A stretch of 63,088 bases of DNA from an uncultured Clostridia bacterium (GTDB lineage: Bacteria; Bacillota; Clostridia; Christensenellales; Borkfalkiaceae). The position numbers were made by a program, and so were the translations under genes. Shown here piece by piece: positions 32,328 to 40,984 of this stretch (position 1 is the stretch's first letter; every line of letters starts with the position of its first letter). Below the pieces are notes generated by a model. It saw only the letters and a program-made list of their open reading frames with translations. It had not been told where the DNA came from and made no database searches. The stretch lies in assembly GCA_947595585.1 (NCBI GenBank), contig CANQET010000011.1, positions 1-63,088 on the forward strand, given 5' to 3'.

Positions 32328-33062
32328 ATGAAAAAGGAAATTCTGCGATTTTCCGACGTGACATACATCTATCATACCGCCCGCGGAGAGACGGTCGCGG
32401 CCAAAGACCTCTCCTTTTCGGTCGACGCGGGAGAGTTCGTCGCCATCATCGGGCCTTCGGGCTGCGGAAAGACGACCCTGCTCTCCCTCGCGGCGGGGCT
32501 CATGAAGCCCTCTTCGGGGACCGTCGTGAGCCATGGCAGCTTCGGCTACATGCTCCAGCGCGACGAGCTCTTCCCATGGCGGACCATCGAGAAAAACATC
32601 TCGCTTCCCCTCGAGATCAAGCGGCAGACTGCCCCCGAGCACCGCATGCGGGCAAGGCAGCTCGCCGTGAAATACGGGCTCGGCGACTTCCTCGAGAGTT
32701 ACCCCGGGCAGCTCTCGGGCGGGATGCGCCAGCGGGCGGCGCTCATCCGTACGCTCGCGACCGATCCCGATATCCTGCTCCTCGATGAACCCTTCTCCGC
32801 GCTCGACTATCAGACGCGGCTGAACGTCACCGAGGATGTTTCGGAGATCATCCGTTCGGAGAAGAAGACGGCGCTCCTCATCACGCACGACATCTCCGAG
32901 GCGATCTCGCTTGCCGACCGCGTCCTCGTCCTCACCCGCCGTCCTGCGCGCGTAGCGCACACGCACACGTTGAATTTCGACGTCGATACCCCCTTGAAAC
33001 GGCGGGAACAGCCCAATTTTTCGGGTTGGTTCGAAGTACTATGGAGGGAACTCAACGAATGA
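32328..33062 (+). CDS. ABC importer ATPase (NitT/TauT/SsuB type)
   Basis: A 244-residue ATPase with all motifs: Walker A GPSGCGKTTL (about residues 44-53), Q-loop YMLQRDELFPWRT, signature LSGGMRQRAALIR, Walker B ILLLDEPFSALD and switch His in LLITHDISEAI. The LFPWRT segment is typical of the nitrate/taurine branch. It drives uptake with the adjacent permease. Its stop overlaps the permease ATG by four bases. Confidence 0.95.
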   Translation: MKKEILRFSDVTYIYHTARGETVAAKDLSFSVDAGEFVAIIGPSGCGKTTLLSLAAGLMKPSSGTVVSHGSFGYMLQRDELFPWRTIEKNISLPLEIKRQTAPEHRMRARQLAVKYGLGDFLESYPGQLSGGMRQRAALIRTLATDPDILLLDEPFSALDYQTRLNVTEDVSEIIRSEKKTALLITHDISEAISLADRVLVLTRRPARVAHTHTLNFDVDTPLKRREQPNFSGWFEVLWRELNE

Positions 33063-33874
33063 AAAAGAAACTTCTTACGTGCTCAAATGAGCATATGGTC
33101 TTTCTCAAACGGCGGCGGCAGCGCACGATCCTCGTCTGGGCGCTGCGGATCGGGCTCCTTGCCTTGCTTCTCGGCGTCTGGGAGCTCGTGACCCGCCTCG
33201 GCTGGGCCGATCCTTTCCTCACGAGTTCGCCCTCGCGCATCGGCAATACGATCGCCTCGCTCTACCGCGACGGCTCCCTCTTCTACCACATCGGCATCAC
33301 GCTCGCGGAGACGCTCGTGGGCTTTGTCGTCGCCGTCGTGCTCGGCTGCGGGATCGCGCTCGCGCTCTGGTGGAGCGATCTCCTACGCGAAGTCCTCGAA
33401 CCCTATATCGTCGTCCTGAATGCACTGCCCAAGATCGCGCTCGGGCCGCTCATCATCATCTGGTTCGGCACGGGAAGCACGGCGATCGTCTTCATGACGG
33501 TGCTCGTCGGCATCATCGTGTGTATCTTGCACATGTTATCCGCCTTCATCGCGACAGATAAGAATAAGATCCTGCTCCTGCGCTCGATGGGGGCGACGAA
33601 GTGGCAGATCCTGCGCAAGCTCGTGATCCCCTCCTCGCTCGCTTCCTTCATCTCCATGCTGAAGGTCGCCGTCGGCATGGCGTGGATCGGATCGATCATG
33701 GGCGAATACATCGTCTCGCGGGCGGGGCTCGGCTATCTCATCGTCTATGGCGGGCAGGTCTTCAAGCTCGACCTCGTGATGAGTTCCACCTGCATTCTGT
33801 GCCTGCTCGCGGCGGGGATGTATTTCCTTGTGGCGCTGCTCGAAAAGGCGATCGTAAAGAATACAGACCGCTGA
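33059..33874 (+). CDS. ABC importer permease (SsuC/TauC-like)
   Basis: A 271-residue inner membrane permease. About six membrane segments are visible, and the EAA loop GATKWQILRKLVIPSSLASFISMLKVAVGMAWIGSIMGEY is characteristic. ATG 33059 overlaps the ATPase stop (ATGA). The last 338 bases are also covered, on the opposite strand, by the open 3' end of the YkvI-like gene. Confidence 0.93.
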   Translation: MKKKLLTCSNEHMVFLKRRRQRTILVWALRIGLLALLLGVWELVTRLGWADPFLTSSPSRIGNTIASLYRDGSLFYHIGITLAETLVGFVVAVVLGCGIALALWWSDLLREVLEPYIVVLNALPKIALGPLIIIWFGTGSTAIVFMTVLVGIIVCILHMLSAFIATDKNKILLLRSMGATKWQILRKLVIPSSLASFISMLKVAVGMAWIGSIMGEYIVSRAGLGYLIVYGGQVFKLDLVMSSTCILCLLAAGMYFLVALLEKAIVKNTDR

Positions 33875-34774
33875 AAACATCAACCCCAAAAACCCTTCCA
33901 AGGGATACAGAATACGCACGATCCCCGCAAATCCCATCCGCGAGAGCAGGAAAGCCGCGAAGAGCACGACGCCCTTCGCGGCGATTTTTCCGCCGAAAAG
34001 CGCATCCGCGAGCGTAAACAGCGGATAGAGCGAGGAAGCGAGAGAAGTCAGGATCGCGAGCGCCACGGCAAACGGAAAGAGCCTGGAGGTGCGCATCGCA
34101 TAGAGGAAGGGCATCTCCGCGGTGAAGGCGTTCGTTCCCTCCGCAAAGATGCGGCGCAGGATCACGAAGGCCGCAAGCCCCATCGCGGCCGCGGAGAGGA
34201 GCGCCGAGAAGAGCGGGTATTTCATCTCCTCTCCCGCATCCATTAGGACGGGCGCGAGCAGGAGGACGTTCATCCCGGCATAGACGATCCCGCCGAAGCC
34301 CCCTCCCCTTGCCGCGAGCGGAAGCGCGGGCGCCCCGCCTCTCGCTCCGAAGACAAAGCACAGGAGCGCGGGTACGAGCAGCGTGTTGAGATAGGAAATG
34401 CCCTTCGTCCCGCGGACGGCCACGGCGGCACACAGAAGCAGCCCCGCGAGCGAGAGAAGGGGCGAAAAGCGCGGGGCAAGCGCATCGAGCCCCGCAAGCA
34501 TCCCCGCGCACGGCACGAAGGAGCAGAGCGAAAGCGCCGCCCGCACCCACTTTTCCGCACGGCCGAAGAGCGCCTGCATCGTCCCCGCAAAGCCCCCGTA
34601 TTTCTTCCCGAGAACAAGAAAGCGCCACACGAGAAGCCCGAAGAGCGCAGAAGCGGAAAAAAGGCTCAAAAGAAAGTACTTTGTATGAAAGAAGCGGACG
34701 AGCTCGGCACCCGAGATGAATCCCGCCCCGATCGCTCCCCCCAAGATGAAAAATACGCCGCGAAAGAGTCCCAT
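33536..34774 (-). CDS. YkvI-like membrane protein with a tail antisense to the permease
   Basis: A polytopic APC-like protein of the YkvI family: GVFFILGGAIGAGFISGAELVRFF at the N-terminus is the family's glycine-rich start, followed by GLLVWRFLVLGKKYGGFAGTMQALFG and about ten hydrophobic segments. ATG 34774 is chosen for the GGGAG site. The last hydrophobic segment (FLGLMFSAVCILYD) ends near 33874, exactly where the convergent permease gene ends. The frame then continues 338 bases, antisense to that gene, as a charged low-complexity tail (EIHPRREQAQNAGG...). The natural stop has probably been lost, or a frameshift lies near 33874. Function: likely amino-acid-like transporter. Confidence 0.7.
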   Translation of the reverse strand: MGLFRGVFFILGGAIGAGFISGAELVRFFHTKYFLLSLFSASALFGLLVWRFLVLGKKYGGFAGTMQALFGRAEKWVRAALSLCSFVPCAGMLAGLDALAPRFSPLLSLAGLLLCAAVAVRGTKGISYLNTLLVPALLCFVFGARGGAPALPLAARGGGFGGIVYAGMNVLLLAPVLMDAGEEMKYPLFSALLSAAAMGLAAFVILRRIFAEGTNAFTAEMPFLYAMRTSRLFPFAVALAILTSLASSLYPLFTLADALFGGKIAAKGVVLFAAFLLSRMGFAGIVRILYPLEGFLGLMFSAVCILYDRLFEQRHKEIHPRREQAQNAGGTHHEVELEDLPAIDDEIAEPRPRDDVFAHDRSDPRHADGDLQHGDEGSERGGDHELAQDLPLRRPHRAQEQDLILICRDEGG

Positions 34775-34834
34775 CACACTCCCATATGCCGAATTTCGGA
34801 AAAACATGCAAAAAAACAGAAAATATTTGCGAAA

Positions 34835-34855
34835 ATTATGTCACACATAATACTT
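34835..34855. promoter_or_regulatory. Palindrome at the PadR-coiled-coil promoter (repeat copy 2)
   Basis: ATTATGT-CAC-ACATAAT is a perfect seven-base inverted repeat, seven bases upstream of the -35 at 34862. PadR regulators bind ATGT...ACAT-type palindromes (usual spacer eight), so it could be an autoregulatory site. It shares sequence with repeats at 25794 and 40947. Confidence 0.5.
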
Positions 34856-34861
34856 CAGCTA

Positions 34862-34890
34862 TTGACAAATCTTTCCGTATATAGTATAAT
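34862..34890 (+). promoter_or_regulatory. Promoter of the PadR-coiled-coil gene
   Basis: TTGACA (34862-34867), 17 bases, TATAAT (34885-34890), then AAGGAGG before the ATG at 34915. Confidence 0.85.
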
Positions 34891-34914
34891 AGAGAAAACC
34901 AAGGAGGAATATCT

Positions 34915-37326
34915 ATGGACGATGAGAAAATGAATGCATCCGAGGATGCCGAAACCGAGGTAAAAGAAGAAAAGGACGAAAAGTCCATTTCCTCGGATCT
35001 CATCCGCGGGCACATCAATACGATCATTCTCCGCTCGCTCTACGACGGCGACCGATACGGCTATGAGATCATCGCCGAGATCGAGCGCAAGAGCCACGGG
35101 CAATATTCTCTGAAGCAGCCCTCTTTGTACAGCGCATTGAAACGGTTGGAAAAGGAAGGCTACGTCACATCCTATTGGGGCGGCTCCGTCGGCGGCGGGA
35201 GAAGAAAGTATTTCTCCCTCACCGAGGAAGGGAAAGCCATCTCCGAACAGAACCAATCGGAATGGGAATATTCCCGCACGGTCATCGATTCTTTGATCTC
35301 GGATAAGGCGTTCGATTTCAACAACCCCGCCCCCACCGCCGTCAACATGCGCGTCTTGCGCAGTTCGACGTCCCGCGTCCCCTTCCGCGAGGGCGAAGGC
35401 GAGGAGCTCGACTACGAGCCCATCTTCGACGACTCTGCCGACCGTGCCGAGATCGATGAGGAATTCAGCCGCAGGACCGCCGAACTCGAGGAGGACCGCA
35501 ATTCCCTCTCCGCCGAGAAAGCGGCGCTCGAAGAGGAGCGTACCCGCTTCGAGGAAGAGCAGCGGGAAAAGAACGAGGCCTACGAGCGCGACCGCGCTTG
35601 GCGGGAAAACGAACTCGCAGAGCGCGAGAAGCAGCTCGCCGCCGAACGGGAAGAACTCACACGGATGCAAGAGGAACTCGCCGCGGCGCAGAGCCGTGCC
35701 GAGGAGCTCTCCGCGGATGAAGATGCCCTCTCCGAAAAGGAGACCGAGATCGAAAGCCTCGGTGAACAGCTCCGCGCGCAGGAGAGCGAGATCGAGGCCC
35801 TTCACGAGGAGATCGGGCAAAAACAGGAAGAGATCGAGGCACAGGCGAGCCGACTTGCGGCCGACGAAGCCCTTCTCTCCGCCAATAAAGAATCCTTTGC
35901 CGCCGAACGGGCACAATTCGAAGAGGAAGTCCGTGCGCGCAACGAGGCCTTCATGACCGAACGCCTCTGGCGGGAACGCGAACTCAGCGAACGGGAAGCC
36001 GCGATCGCCGCAGAGCGCGCAAAACTCGAGGCGTTAAAGTCCGAACAGATGCTCTCCCTCTCCCGCGAGACGGCCGTCAGCGAAGCCAACCGTGCGGCGC
36101 AGGAAGCCGATCTGGCCGAGCGCATCCGCCGCTTCGAGGAGACCGAACAGCAGCGTATGCAGGCCCTCGAGGAGGAAGAAAAGCTCCGCCGTCAGGCCCT
36201 CGACGAGGAGACCGCCAAGCGCCGTGAAGAACTCGATGCCGAGGAATCCGAGCGGCGGCGCGTCCTCGACGACGAAGAGCTTACCCGCAAACAGACCCTC
36301 GAGCTCGAACTTGCGGCCCGCGAAGCCGACCGCGAACGGCAGGAAGGCGCACATTTCAAGGAGCGCGAAGAGGCGCTCGCCGCGCGCGGCGAAGAGCTCG
36401 ATACCCGTGCCGAGACGCTCGGCCTCCGCGAACAGGAGCTCGACCGTCAAGAACGTGCCCTCTCGGAGGAGCGTTACCGCTTCGCACAACAGCTGAGAGA
36501 GCGGGACGAACTCATCGACCGCGAACGCAGAGAACACGCAAACGCCCTCGAAGAACAGCGGCGGCAGATCATCTCCGAACAGCAGGCCTTCTTCCGCAGG
36601 CGTGAGCAGGAACTTCTCAACCAAAACTATCTGCGCCTCGTCAGTACACCCCCGACCGAGGAAGCCCGCACGGCCTACGTGCCCGCCCCGACGCCTATGC
36701 CCGAGGCTCCCGCCCCCGCCGAAGAGCGCGATTATCGCACCGTCGTGCAGGGGATCTATGCAAACACTTCCTATGAGGAAGCTCCCCGCCCCGCCCGCGC
36801 AAGATCGGTCGACGGGTTGGACTTCGGCGACCTCGAAGGCCGTGCCGCACGGGATAATATCCGCATCGCGACGACGGGCAGCAGTGCCTTCGAACGGGAA
36901 GAAGTCGAGATGGAGAACAACGTCCACCGCGGGAAAGCCCTGTTCATGAGCGCGATCGTCGTGTTCGTCTTCTGCCTTGCGGAAGCGGCCCTCCTCTTCG
37001 CACTCGGCGGCGCCTACTCCGTCCCCGCCTTCTACCCCTATGTCATCCTCGGAGCCGGGATCATCCTGCTCCTCGTGACGGGCCTTGCCTATGCCAACCA
37101 CTACGGCGCCCATTCCCTCCGCAAGACGGGCCGATCGCTCTTCAACGCCATCGTCGTCTACGCGCTGTGTCTCATCGCCGTGCTGATCGCCGTCCTCTCT
37201 GTGGATATCAAGATCTTCACCGACCCCGAGCGGCTCGTATCTTTCGTTTTGATCCCCGCAGCTTTCTTGTTCGGGATCGTCATCTTCGGAGCTTGCTACT
37301 TCGTCCTCACGAAAGAGAGAAAATAA
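34915..37326 (+). CDS. Membrane-anchored PadR-type regulator with giant coiled coil
   Basis: An 803-residue protein with three parts. Residues about 28-120 are a PadR winged helix (SDLIRGHINTIILRSLYDGDRYGYEIIAEIER... YSLKQPSLYSALKRLEKEGYVTSYWG...GGGRRKYFSLTEEGKA). Residues about 175-585 are an almost unbroken Glu/Arg-rich coiled coil with heptad-like repeats (AAEREELTRMQEELAAAQ and so on). After a proline-rich linker come four hydrophobic helices (about 675-698, 707-725, 742-763, 775-798). PadR proteins are normally soluble dimers of 110-190 residues; this one would hold its DNA-binding head on a long arm from the membrane. It could be a sensor or a DNA-tethering protein. The promoter palindrome at 34835 is a candidate target. 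Codon use matches the host. Confidence 0.85.
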   Translation: MDDEKMNASEDAETEVKEEKDEKSISSDLIRGHINTIILRSLYDGDRYGYEIIAEIERKSHGQYSLKQPSLYSALKRLEKEGYVTSYWGGSVGGGRRKYFSLTEEGKAISEQNQSEWEYSRTVIDSLISDKAFDFNNPAPTAVNMRVLRSSTSRVPFREGEGEELDYEPIFDDSADRAEIDEEFSRRTAELEEDRNSLSAEKAALEEERTRFEEEQREKNEAYERDRAWRENELAEREKQLAAEREELTRMQEELAAAQSRAEELSADEDALSEKETEIESLGEQLRAQESEIEALHEEIGQKQEEIEAQASRLAADEALLSANKESFAAERAQFEEEVRARNEAFMTERLWRERELSEREAAIAAERAKLEALKSEQMLSLSRETAVSEANRAAQEADLAERIRRFEETEQQRMQALEEEEKLRRQALDEETAKRREELDAEESERRRVLDDEELTRKQTLELELAAREADRERQEGAHFKEREEALAARGEELDTRAETLGLREQELDRQERALSEERYRFAQQLRERDELIDRERREHANALEEQRRQIISEQQAFFRRREQELLNQNYLRLVSTPPTEEARTAYVPAPTPMPEAPAPAEERDYRTVVQGIYANTSYEEAPRPARARSVDGLDFGDLEGRAARDNIRIATTGSSAFEREEVEMENNVHRGKALFMSAIVVFVFCLAEAALLFALGGAYSVPAFYPYVILGAGIILLLVTGLAYANHYGAHSLRKTGRSLFNAIVVYALCLIAVLIAVLSVDIKIFTDPERLVSFVLIPAAFLFGIVIFGACYFVLTKERK

Positions 37327-37335
37327 AGATCGCGA

Positions 37336-37368
37336 AAAACGTCCCCGACGCAAAGTCGGGGACGTTTT
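37336..37368. terminator. Bidirectional terminator
   Basis: AAAACGTCCCCGAC, five-base loop, GTCGGGGACGTTTT: a 14-base stem with A's and T's on the two sides, serving this gene and the convergent ROK kinase. Confidence 0.85.
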
Positions 37369-37383
37369 CTATGGTTTGACGGA

Positions 37384-38334
37384 TCAGGAAAGGCGATTCA
37401 GCGCGTATTCCGCGGCGCCGTAGAGCCCCGCTTCGTTGCCGAGCGTCGCGCAGAGGATCTTGAAGGGCGCATATTCGGGCGAAGCATAGAGCAGCGGACG
37501 GACGCGTTCGCGAAGCGGGGCGAGCAGGGCTTCCCCCTCATGGGAGACGCCGCCGCCGAGCATGACCGCCTGCGGACGGATCACATTGGCGAGATTGGCG
37601 ATGCCCTCGGCGAGATAGCCGATGTAGGCATCGACGACCTCCTGCGCCGCCGCATCTCCCGCACGGGCGGCAAGGAAGGCGGTCTTGCCGCTCACCTCGC
37701 CGTTGGGCTTCAAAAATTCGCGGATACGGCTCTCGGGATGTGCCGCAAGGGCTTCCCCCGTCATACGGATGAGCGCCGTCGCCGAGGCATACCGCTCGAA
37801 ACAGCCGCGTCTTCCGCACGTGCAGAGCTCGCCCCCCGCACGGATGACCATGTGCCCGATCTCGGCACCCGCGCTCTTGTAGCCCTCGAAGAGCTTTCCG
37901 CCGAGCACGATCCCCCCGCCTACGCCCGTTCCGAGCGTGATGAGGATGCTGTCGCGATAGCGCATGCCCGCGCCGTACCGCGCTTCGCCGAGCGCCGCGG
38001 CATTGGCGTCGTTCGTGACGAAGACGCGCTTGCCCGTTGCCCTTCCGACGAGCTCGGCAAGTTCGACATTCTGCCAATGATAATTCGACCAGAGCACGAC
38101 CGTGCCGTTCTCACTGTCGACGACGCCGGGCGAACCGATCCCGATTGCTTCGATCTCCGAAAAATCGACGCGCGAATTTTCGGCCGCACGTTCTGCAAGC
38201 AGTGCGAGCGATCTTGCCGTTTCTTCGGGCGAATTTGTTGCGGAAGTGACGACATCGCACTTCCCGATGAGAGAGCCGTCCATGAGGCACGCCGCCTTTG
38301 CCGACATGCCGCCGAGATCGATCCCGATGACCAT
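37384..38334 (-). CDS. ROK-family glucokinase
   Basis: A 316-residue ROK kinase. Visible are the ATP/phosphate motif VIGIDLGGMSAKAACL, the sugar-binding GIGSPGVVD and NDANAAALGEARYG (with the catalytic Asp), GTGVGGGIVLGGKLFEG, and the zinc-binding CTCGRRGCFERYAS. It phosphorylates glucose or a similar hexose with ATP. ATG 38334 is chosen because the family starts at this strand and AGGGGGA lies upstream. It follows rho by 31 bases, so it is probably the last gene of the DUF1934-MBL-rho-ROK run. A regulator function is unlikely because there is no N-terminal helix-turn-helix. Confidence 0.92.
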   Translation of the reverse strand: MVIGIDLGGMSAKAACLMDGSLIGKCDVVTSATNSPEETARSLALLAERAAENSRVDFSEIEAIGIGSPGVVDSENGTVVLWSNYHWQNVELAELVGRATGKRVFVTNDANAAALGEARYGAGMRYRDSILITLGTGVGGGIVLGGKLFEGYKSAGAEIGHMVIRAGGELCTCGRRGCFERYASATALIRMTGEALAAHPESRIREFLKPNGEVSGKTAFLAARAGDAAAQEVVDAYIGYLAEGIANLANVIRPQAVMLGGGVSHEGEALLAPLRERVRPLLYASPEYAPFKILCATLGNEAGLYGAAEYALNRLS

Positions 38335-38365
38335 AATCTTCTTCCCCCTTGTGTTTCTTACTATA

Positions 38366-39814
38366 TTAAATATTTTTGTAGACGCGCAGCCATTCGGGCA
38401 GGCGCGAAACAAAGTTTGCGTTATCCGGCGTGCGGCGGAGCATATCGAGAAGGCCCGCCATGTTCTCGGTGAGGCCGCGCTCGCGCATCTTGTAGACGGC
38501 GGAAAGCTCCTCTTCCGTGAGAAGCAGCTCCTCTTTGCGTGTACCCGACCTTCGGATATCGATCGCGGGGAAGATCCGCTTTTCGGCGAGTTCCCTTGAG
38601 AGGAAGATATCCGAATTGCCCGTCCCCTTGAATTCTTCGTAGATGACGTCGTCCATGCGGCTGCCCGTCTCGACGAGCGCGGTCGCGAGGATGGTGAGGC
38701 TGCCCGCCTCCACCGTATTGCGTGCGGCTCCGAAAAAGCGCTTGGGTTCGGCAAAGGCCGCCGCATCCAAACCGCCCGTAAGGGTCTTCCCCGTGCTTGC
38801 GACGGTGTTGTTGTATGCCCGCGTGAGCTTGGTGAGCGAATCGAGCAGGATGACGACGTCCTTCCCCCGCTCCGCGATGCGCTTGGCGTGGTCGAGGGTG
38901 AGCTCGGCGGCGCGGATGTGATGTTCGGGGCCTTCATCGAAGGTCGAATAGACGACGTTCGCCTCAGATACGCTCATGCGAAAATCGGTCACCTCTTCGG
39001 GGCGCTCGTCGATGAGCAGCACGATGAGGGTGATCTCGCGGTGATTCTTTGCGATCGACGAGGCGATAGACTTGAGAAGCGTCGTCTTACCCGCTTTGGG
39101 CGGGGCGATGATGAGGGCGCGCTGCCCCTTTCCGATCGGGGCAAAGAGATCGAGGACGCGCAAGGAAAGGTCGCTCTCGTTCTCGGAAAATGCGATCTTC
39201 TCCCTTGCATACTGCGCCGTAAGGGCATCGAAGTTGGGGCGGTTTTCGTATTGGCCGATCATCGCGCCGTTGACCGAAAGAAGCTCCCCGATGGCGGGAG
39301 AATCGCTCTTTTGGCGGGGTTTTACGGTACAGGCGATGTAGTCCCCCTGTCTCAGCTTCATGGCGTGGATCATGGGCGCGGGGATGAAGACGTCGCCGTC
39401 GGCCGAGGGCTGGCAGTTATGTGCCCGCACGAAGCCGTACCCCGCCGCAGTGATCTCGAGGATACCCGTATTCACGCTGCAATCGTAGCTATCCGCCCTT
39501 TGGGAAGGCTCGGGCGACGCGACTTCGAAGAACCGCTCGGGGCCTCGCATCTCCGTACACATCCGATCGATCTGGGCGATCACCGAGGGATCGACATAGG
39601 TCATCTTCGCGGGAGCTCCGCGCTTGGAGCGCGGCACGGGATCGACTTCCCCCAACAAAATATCGCAGATCGAGCCGATGAGCTCTTCCTTGTGCGTCGA
39701 ACAAGCCTGCGCGGCGCCGTATTTTCTCCCAAGGATCCGCAGCGTGGAAAGCGGCATCGTCTCAAAATACTTGTGAAATTTTTCTCTCCATTCTTCGGCA
39801 TTCTTTATTTTCAT
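38366..39814 (-). CDS. rho: Transcription termination factor Rho
   Basis: A 482-residue Rho hexameric helicase. The N-terminal part has an RNA-binding OB domain ([51 protein letters not shown]) and the C-terminal RecA domain has Walker [14 protein letters not shown], Walker [16 protein letters not shown] and the RNA-contacting Q- and R-loops ([24 protein letters not shown]). It terminates transcription on C-rich RNA. Its ATG overlaps the MBL gene's stop by four bases. Length is slightly above the usual 420 because of a longer linker before the OB domain. Confidence 0.97.
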   Translation of the reverse strand: MKIKNAEEWREKFHKYFETMPLSTLRILGRKYGAAQACSTHKEELIGSICDILLGEVDPVPRSKRGAPAKMTYVDPSVIAQIDRMCTEMRGPERFFEVASPEPSQRADSYDCSVNTGILEITAAGYGFVRAHNCQPSADGDVFIPAPMIHAMKLRQGDYIACTVKPRQKSDSPAIGELLSVNGAMIGQYENRPNFDALTAQYAREKIAFSENESDLSLRVLDLFAPIGKGQRALIIAPPKAGKTTLLKSIASSIAKNHREITLIVLLIDERPEEVTDFRMSVSEANVVYSTFDEGPEHHIRAAELTLDHAKRIAERGKDVVILLDSLTKLTRAYNNTVASTGKTLTGGLDAAAFAEPKRFFGAARNTVEAGSLTILATALVETGSRMDDVIYEEFKGTGNSDIFLSRELAEKRIFPAIDIRRSGTRKEELLLTEEELSAVYKMRERGLTENMAGLLDMLRRTPDNANFVSRLPEWLRVYKNI

Positions 39815-40458
39815 ATTGACCTCTCCAAAATTACGACTTCACACGCACCGCTTCGCCGCGGCACAACTTCGAGCGTAGGCATCTTTTTGACCGAAAAGCC
39901 GCTCTTCCCCTCGAATTTCCGCAAAAATCCCTCGATCCCCGCGATCCCGATGTTGAGATCGGGCGTCTTATAGTGCATGGGCACGACGTAGGGCGGCATA
40001 AGCGCCTCTACATACGCAGCGGCCTCGGCGGCGCCTAACGTATACCTCCCGCCGACGGGGAGAAGCAGCACGTCCGCGCCGCGCAAGAAATCCAAAATGC
40101 GGCCGCATATGGGTTCGCCAAGGTCGCCGAGGTGCACGACGCGTACGCCGTCCGCGGTGAAGGAAAACATCAGGTTCTTCCCGCGCAGGGCGCCCTGTGC
40201 GTCGTCGTGAAAACAAGGGAAGGCCTCGATCTTGAGATCGGAATTCCCCATCTCACTGCGAATTGCAGAGTAGACAGCAGGCTTCCCCCCGACGGCAGCG
40301 GTGTTGCAGTGATCATAGTGATTGTGGCTCACCGTGACAAGATCCGCACAGACTTTGGGCATGGGATAGCCGATCTCGCCGAAAGGATCGGTGAGCGCGC
40401 GCGTCCCGGCCCTTGTCGTAAGCAAAAAGCAAGAGTGCCCAAGATATTTTATTTGCAT
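39811..40458 (-). CDS. MBL-fold metal-dependent hydrolase
   Basis: A 215-residue metallo-beta-lactamase-fold protein of the UPF0173/YtkL-like sort: MQIKYLGHSCFLLTT at the start, the metal motif SHNHYDHC (HxHxDH), VVHLGDLGEPI supplying Asp, and YVVPMHYKT supplying His. Hydrolase activity on an unknown ester or thioester is expected; no secondary domain is present. It overlaps the DUF1934 gene by ten bases and rho by four. Confidence 0.88.
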   Translation of the reverse strand: MQIKYLGHSCFLLTTRAGTRALTDPFGEIGYPMPKVCADLVTVSHNHYDHCNTAAVGGKPAVYSAIRSEMGNSDLKIEAFPCFHDDAQGALRGKNLMFSFTADGVRVVHLGDLGEPICGRILDFLRGADVLLLPVGGRYTLGAAEAAAYVEALMPPYVVPMHYKTPDLNIGIAGIEGFLRKFEGKSGFSVKKMPTLEVVPRRSGACEVVILERSI

Positions 40459-40853
40459 ACTTCCTCCGAAATGACGATAAAGATGTGCAATTTGCGGGAA
40501 ACCGCATGATCCGGGAAAAATAACCGATAAATAAGATCGCAGGAAAAGGTATTTTCAAAAGGCCGAAGCGTGCAGGCCGTGCATTCGAAGGGAAGAGAAA
40601 GCGCACATCCCGCGTAGTCGGCGCGGAAAACGCCCCGCTCGCCCGCAGAAAATCGGGCAGAGAGCCCTATGCCTTCGCGCCGCATCTCCAAACTTTCGCT
40701 GTAAAACACGAGGAGTGCGCGGTCGCCTTCAGCCGTATACCGAACGATTGCCGCATCGCCCGCATGTTCAAACTCGCCTTCATAGAGGAACGAACTGCGT
40801 GCGCCCTCCTCCTCGGCGTCTATGGAAATGCTACAACGATGCCTGTTTTGCAT
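40449..40853 (-). CDS. DUF1934 (YwiB-like) beta-barrel protein
   Basis: A 134-residue protein of the DUF1934/YwiB family, a calycin-like barrel: ISIDAEEEG near the start and the alternating beta pattern FLYEGEFEHAGDAAIVRYTAEG, then EMRREGIGLSARFSAGERGVFRADYAG. Function is unknown. The ATG lies inside a TATAATG string, with GGAGG about ten bases earlier. It heads the DUF1934-MBL-rho-ROK operon. Confidence 0.75.
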   Translation of the reverse strand: MQNRHRCSISIDAEEEGARSSFLYEGEFEHAGDAAIVRYTAEGDRALLVFYSESLEMRREGIGLSARFSAGERGVFRADYAGCALSLPFECTACTLRPFENTFSCDLIYRLFFPDHAVSRKLHIFIVISEEVCK

Positions 40854-40946
40854 TATACTACATTCCTCCGCGTTTGTAAACCCGCTTTCTCAAAAAAAAT
40901 CCGAAAATACCCGAGAAAATGCACGAAAACTTGCATTTAACACCTA

Positions 40947-40974
40947 ATTATGTCACGCATAGTACTTTGTAAAA
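40947..40974. repeat. Palindromic repeat, copy 3
   Basis: Identical over 28 bases to 25794-25821. It lies 11-38 bases downstream of the YgjP-like gene's stop, i.e. again at the 3' end of a minus-strand gene. Confidence 0.65.
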
Positions 40975-40984
40975 GTAGAAATAC

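Noticed and set aside
34836..35027. Small protein antisense to the start of the PadR-coiled-coil gene, ending in VLCVT
   Set aside because: Its end is the palindromic repeat, and the rest is antisense to a certain gene.
40853..40870. TATAAT at the start of the DUF1934 gene as a further leaderless promoter
   Set aside because: The ATG overlaps the -10 itself and a GGAGG site is present, so this TATAAT is unlikely to start this message.
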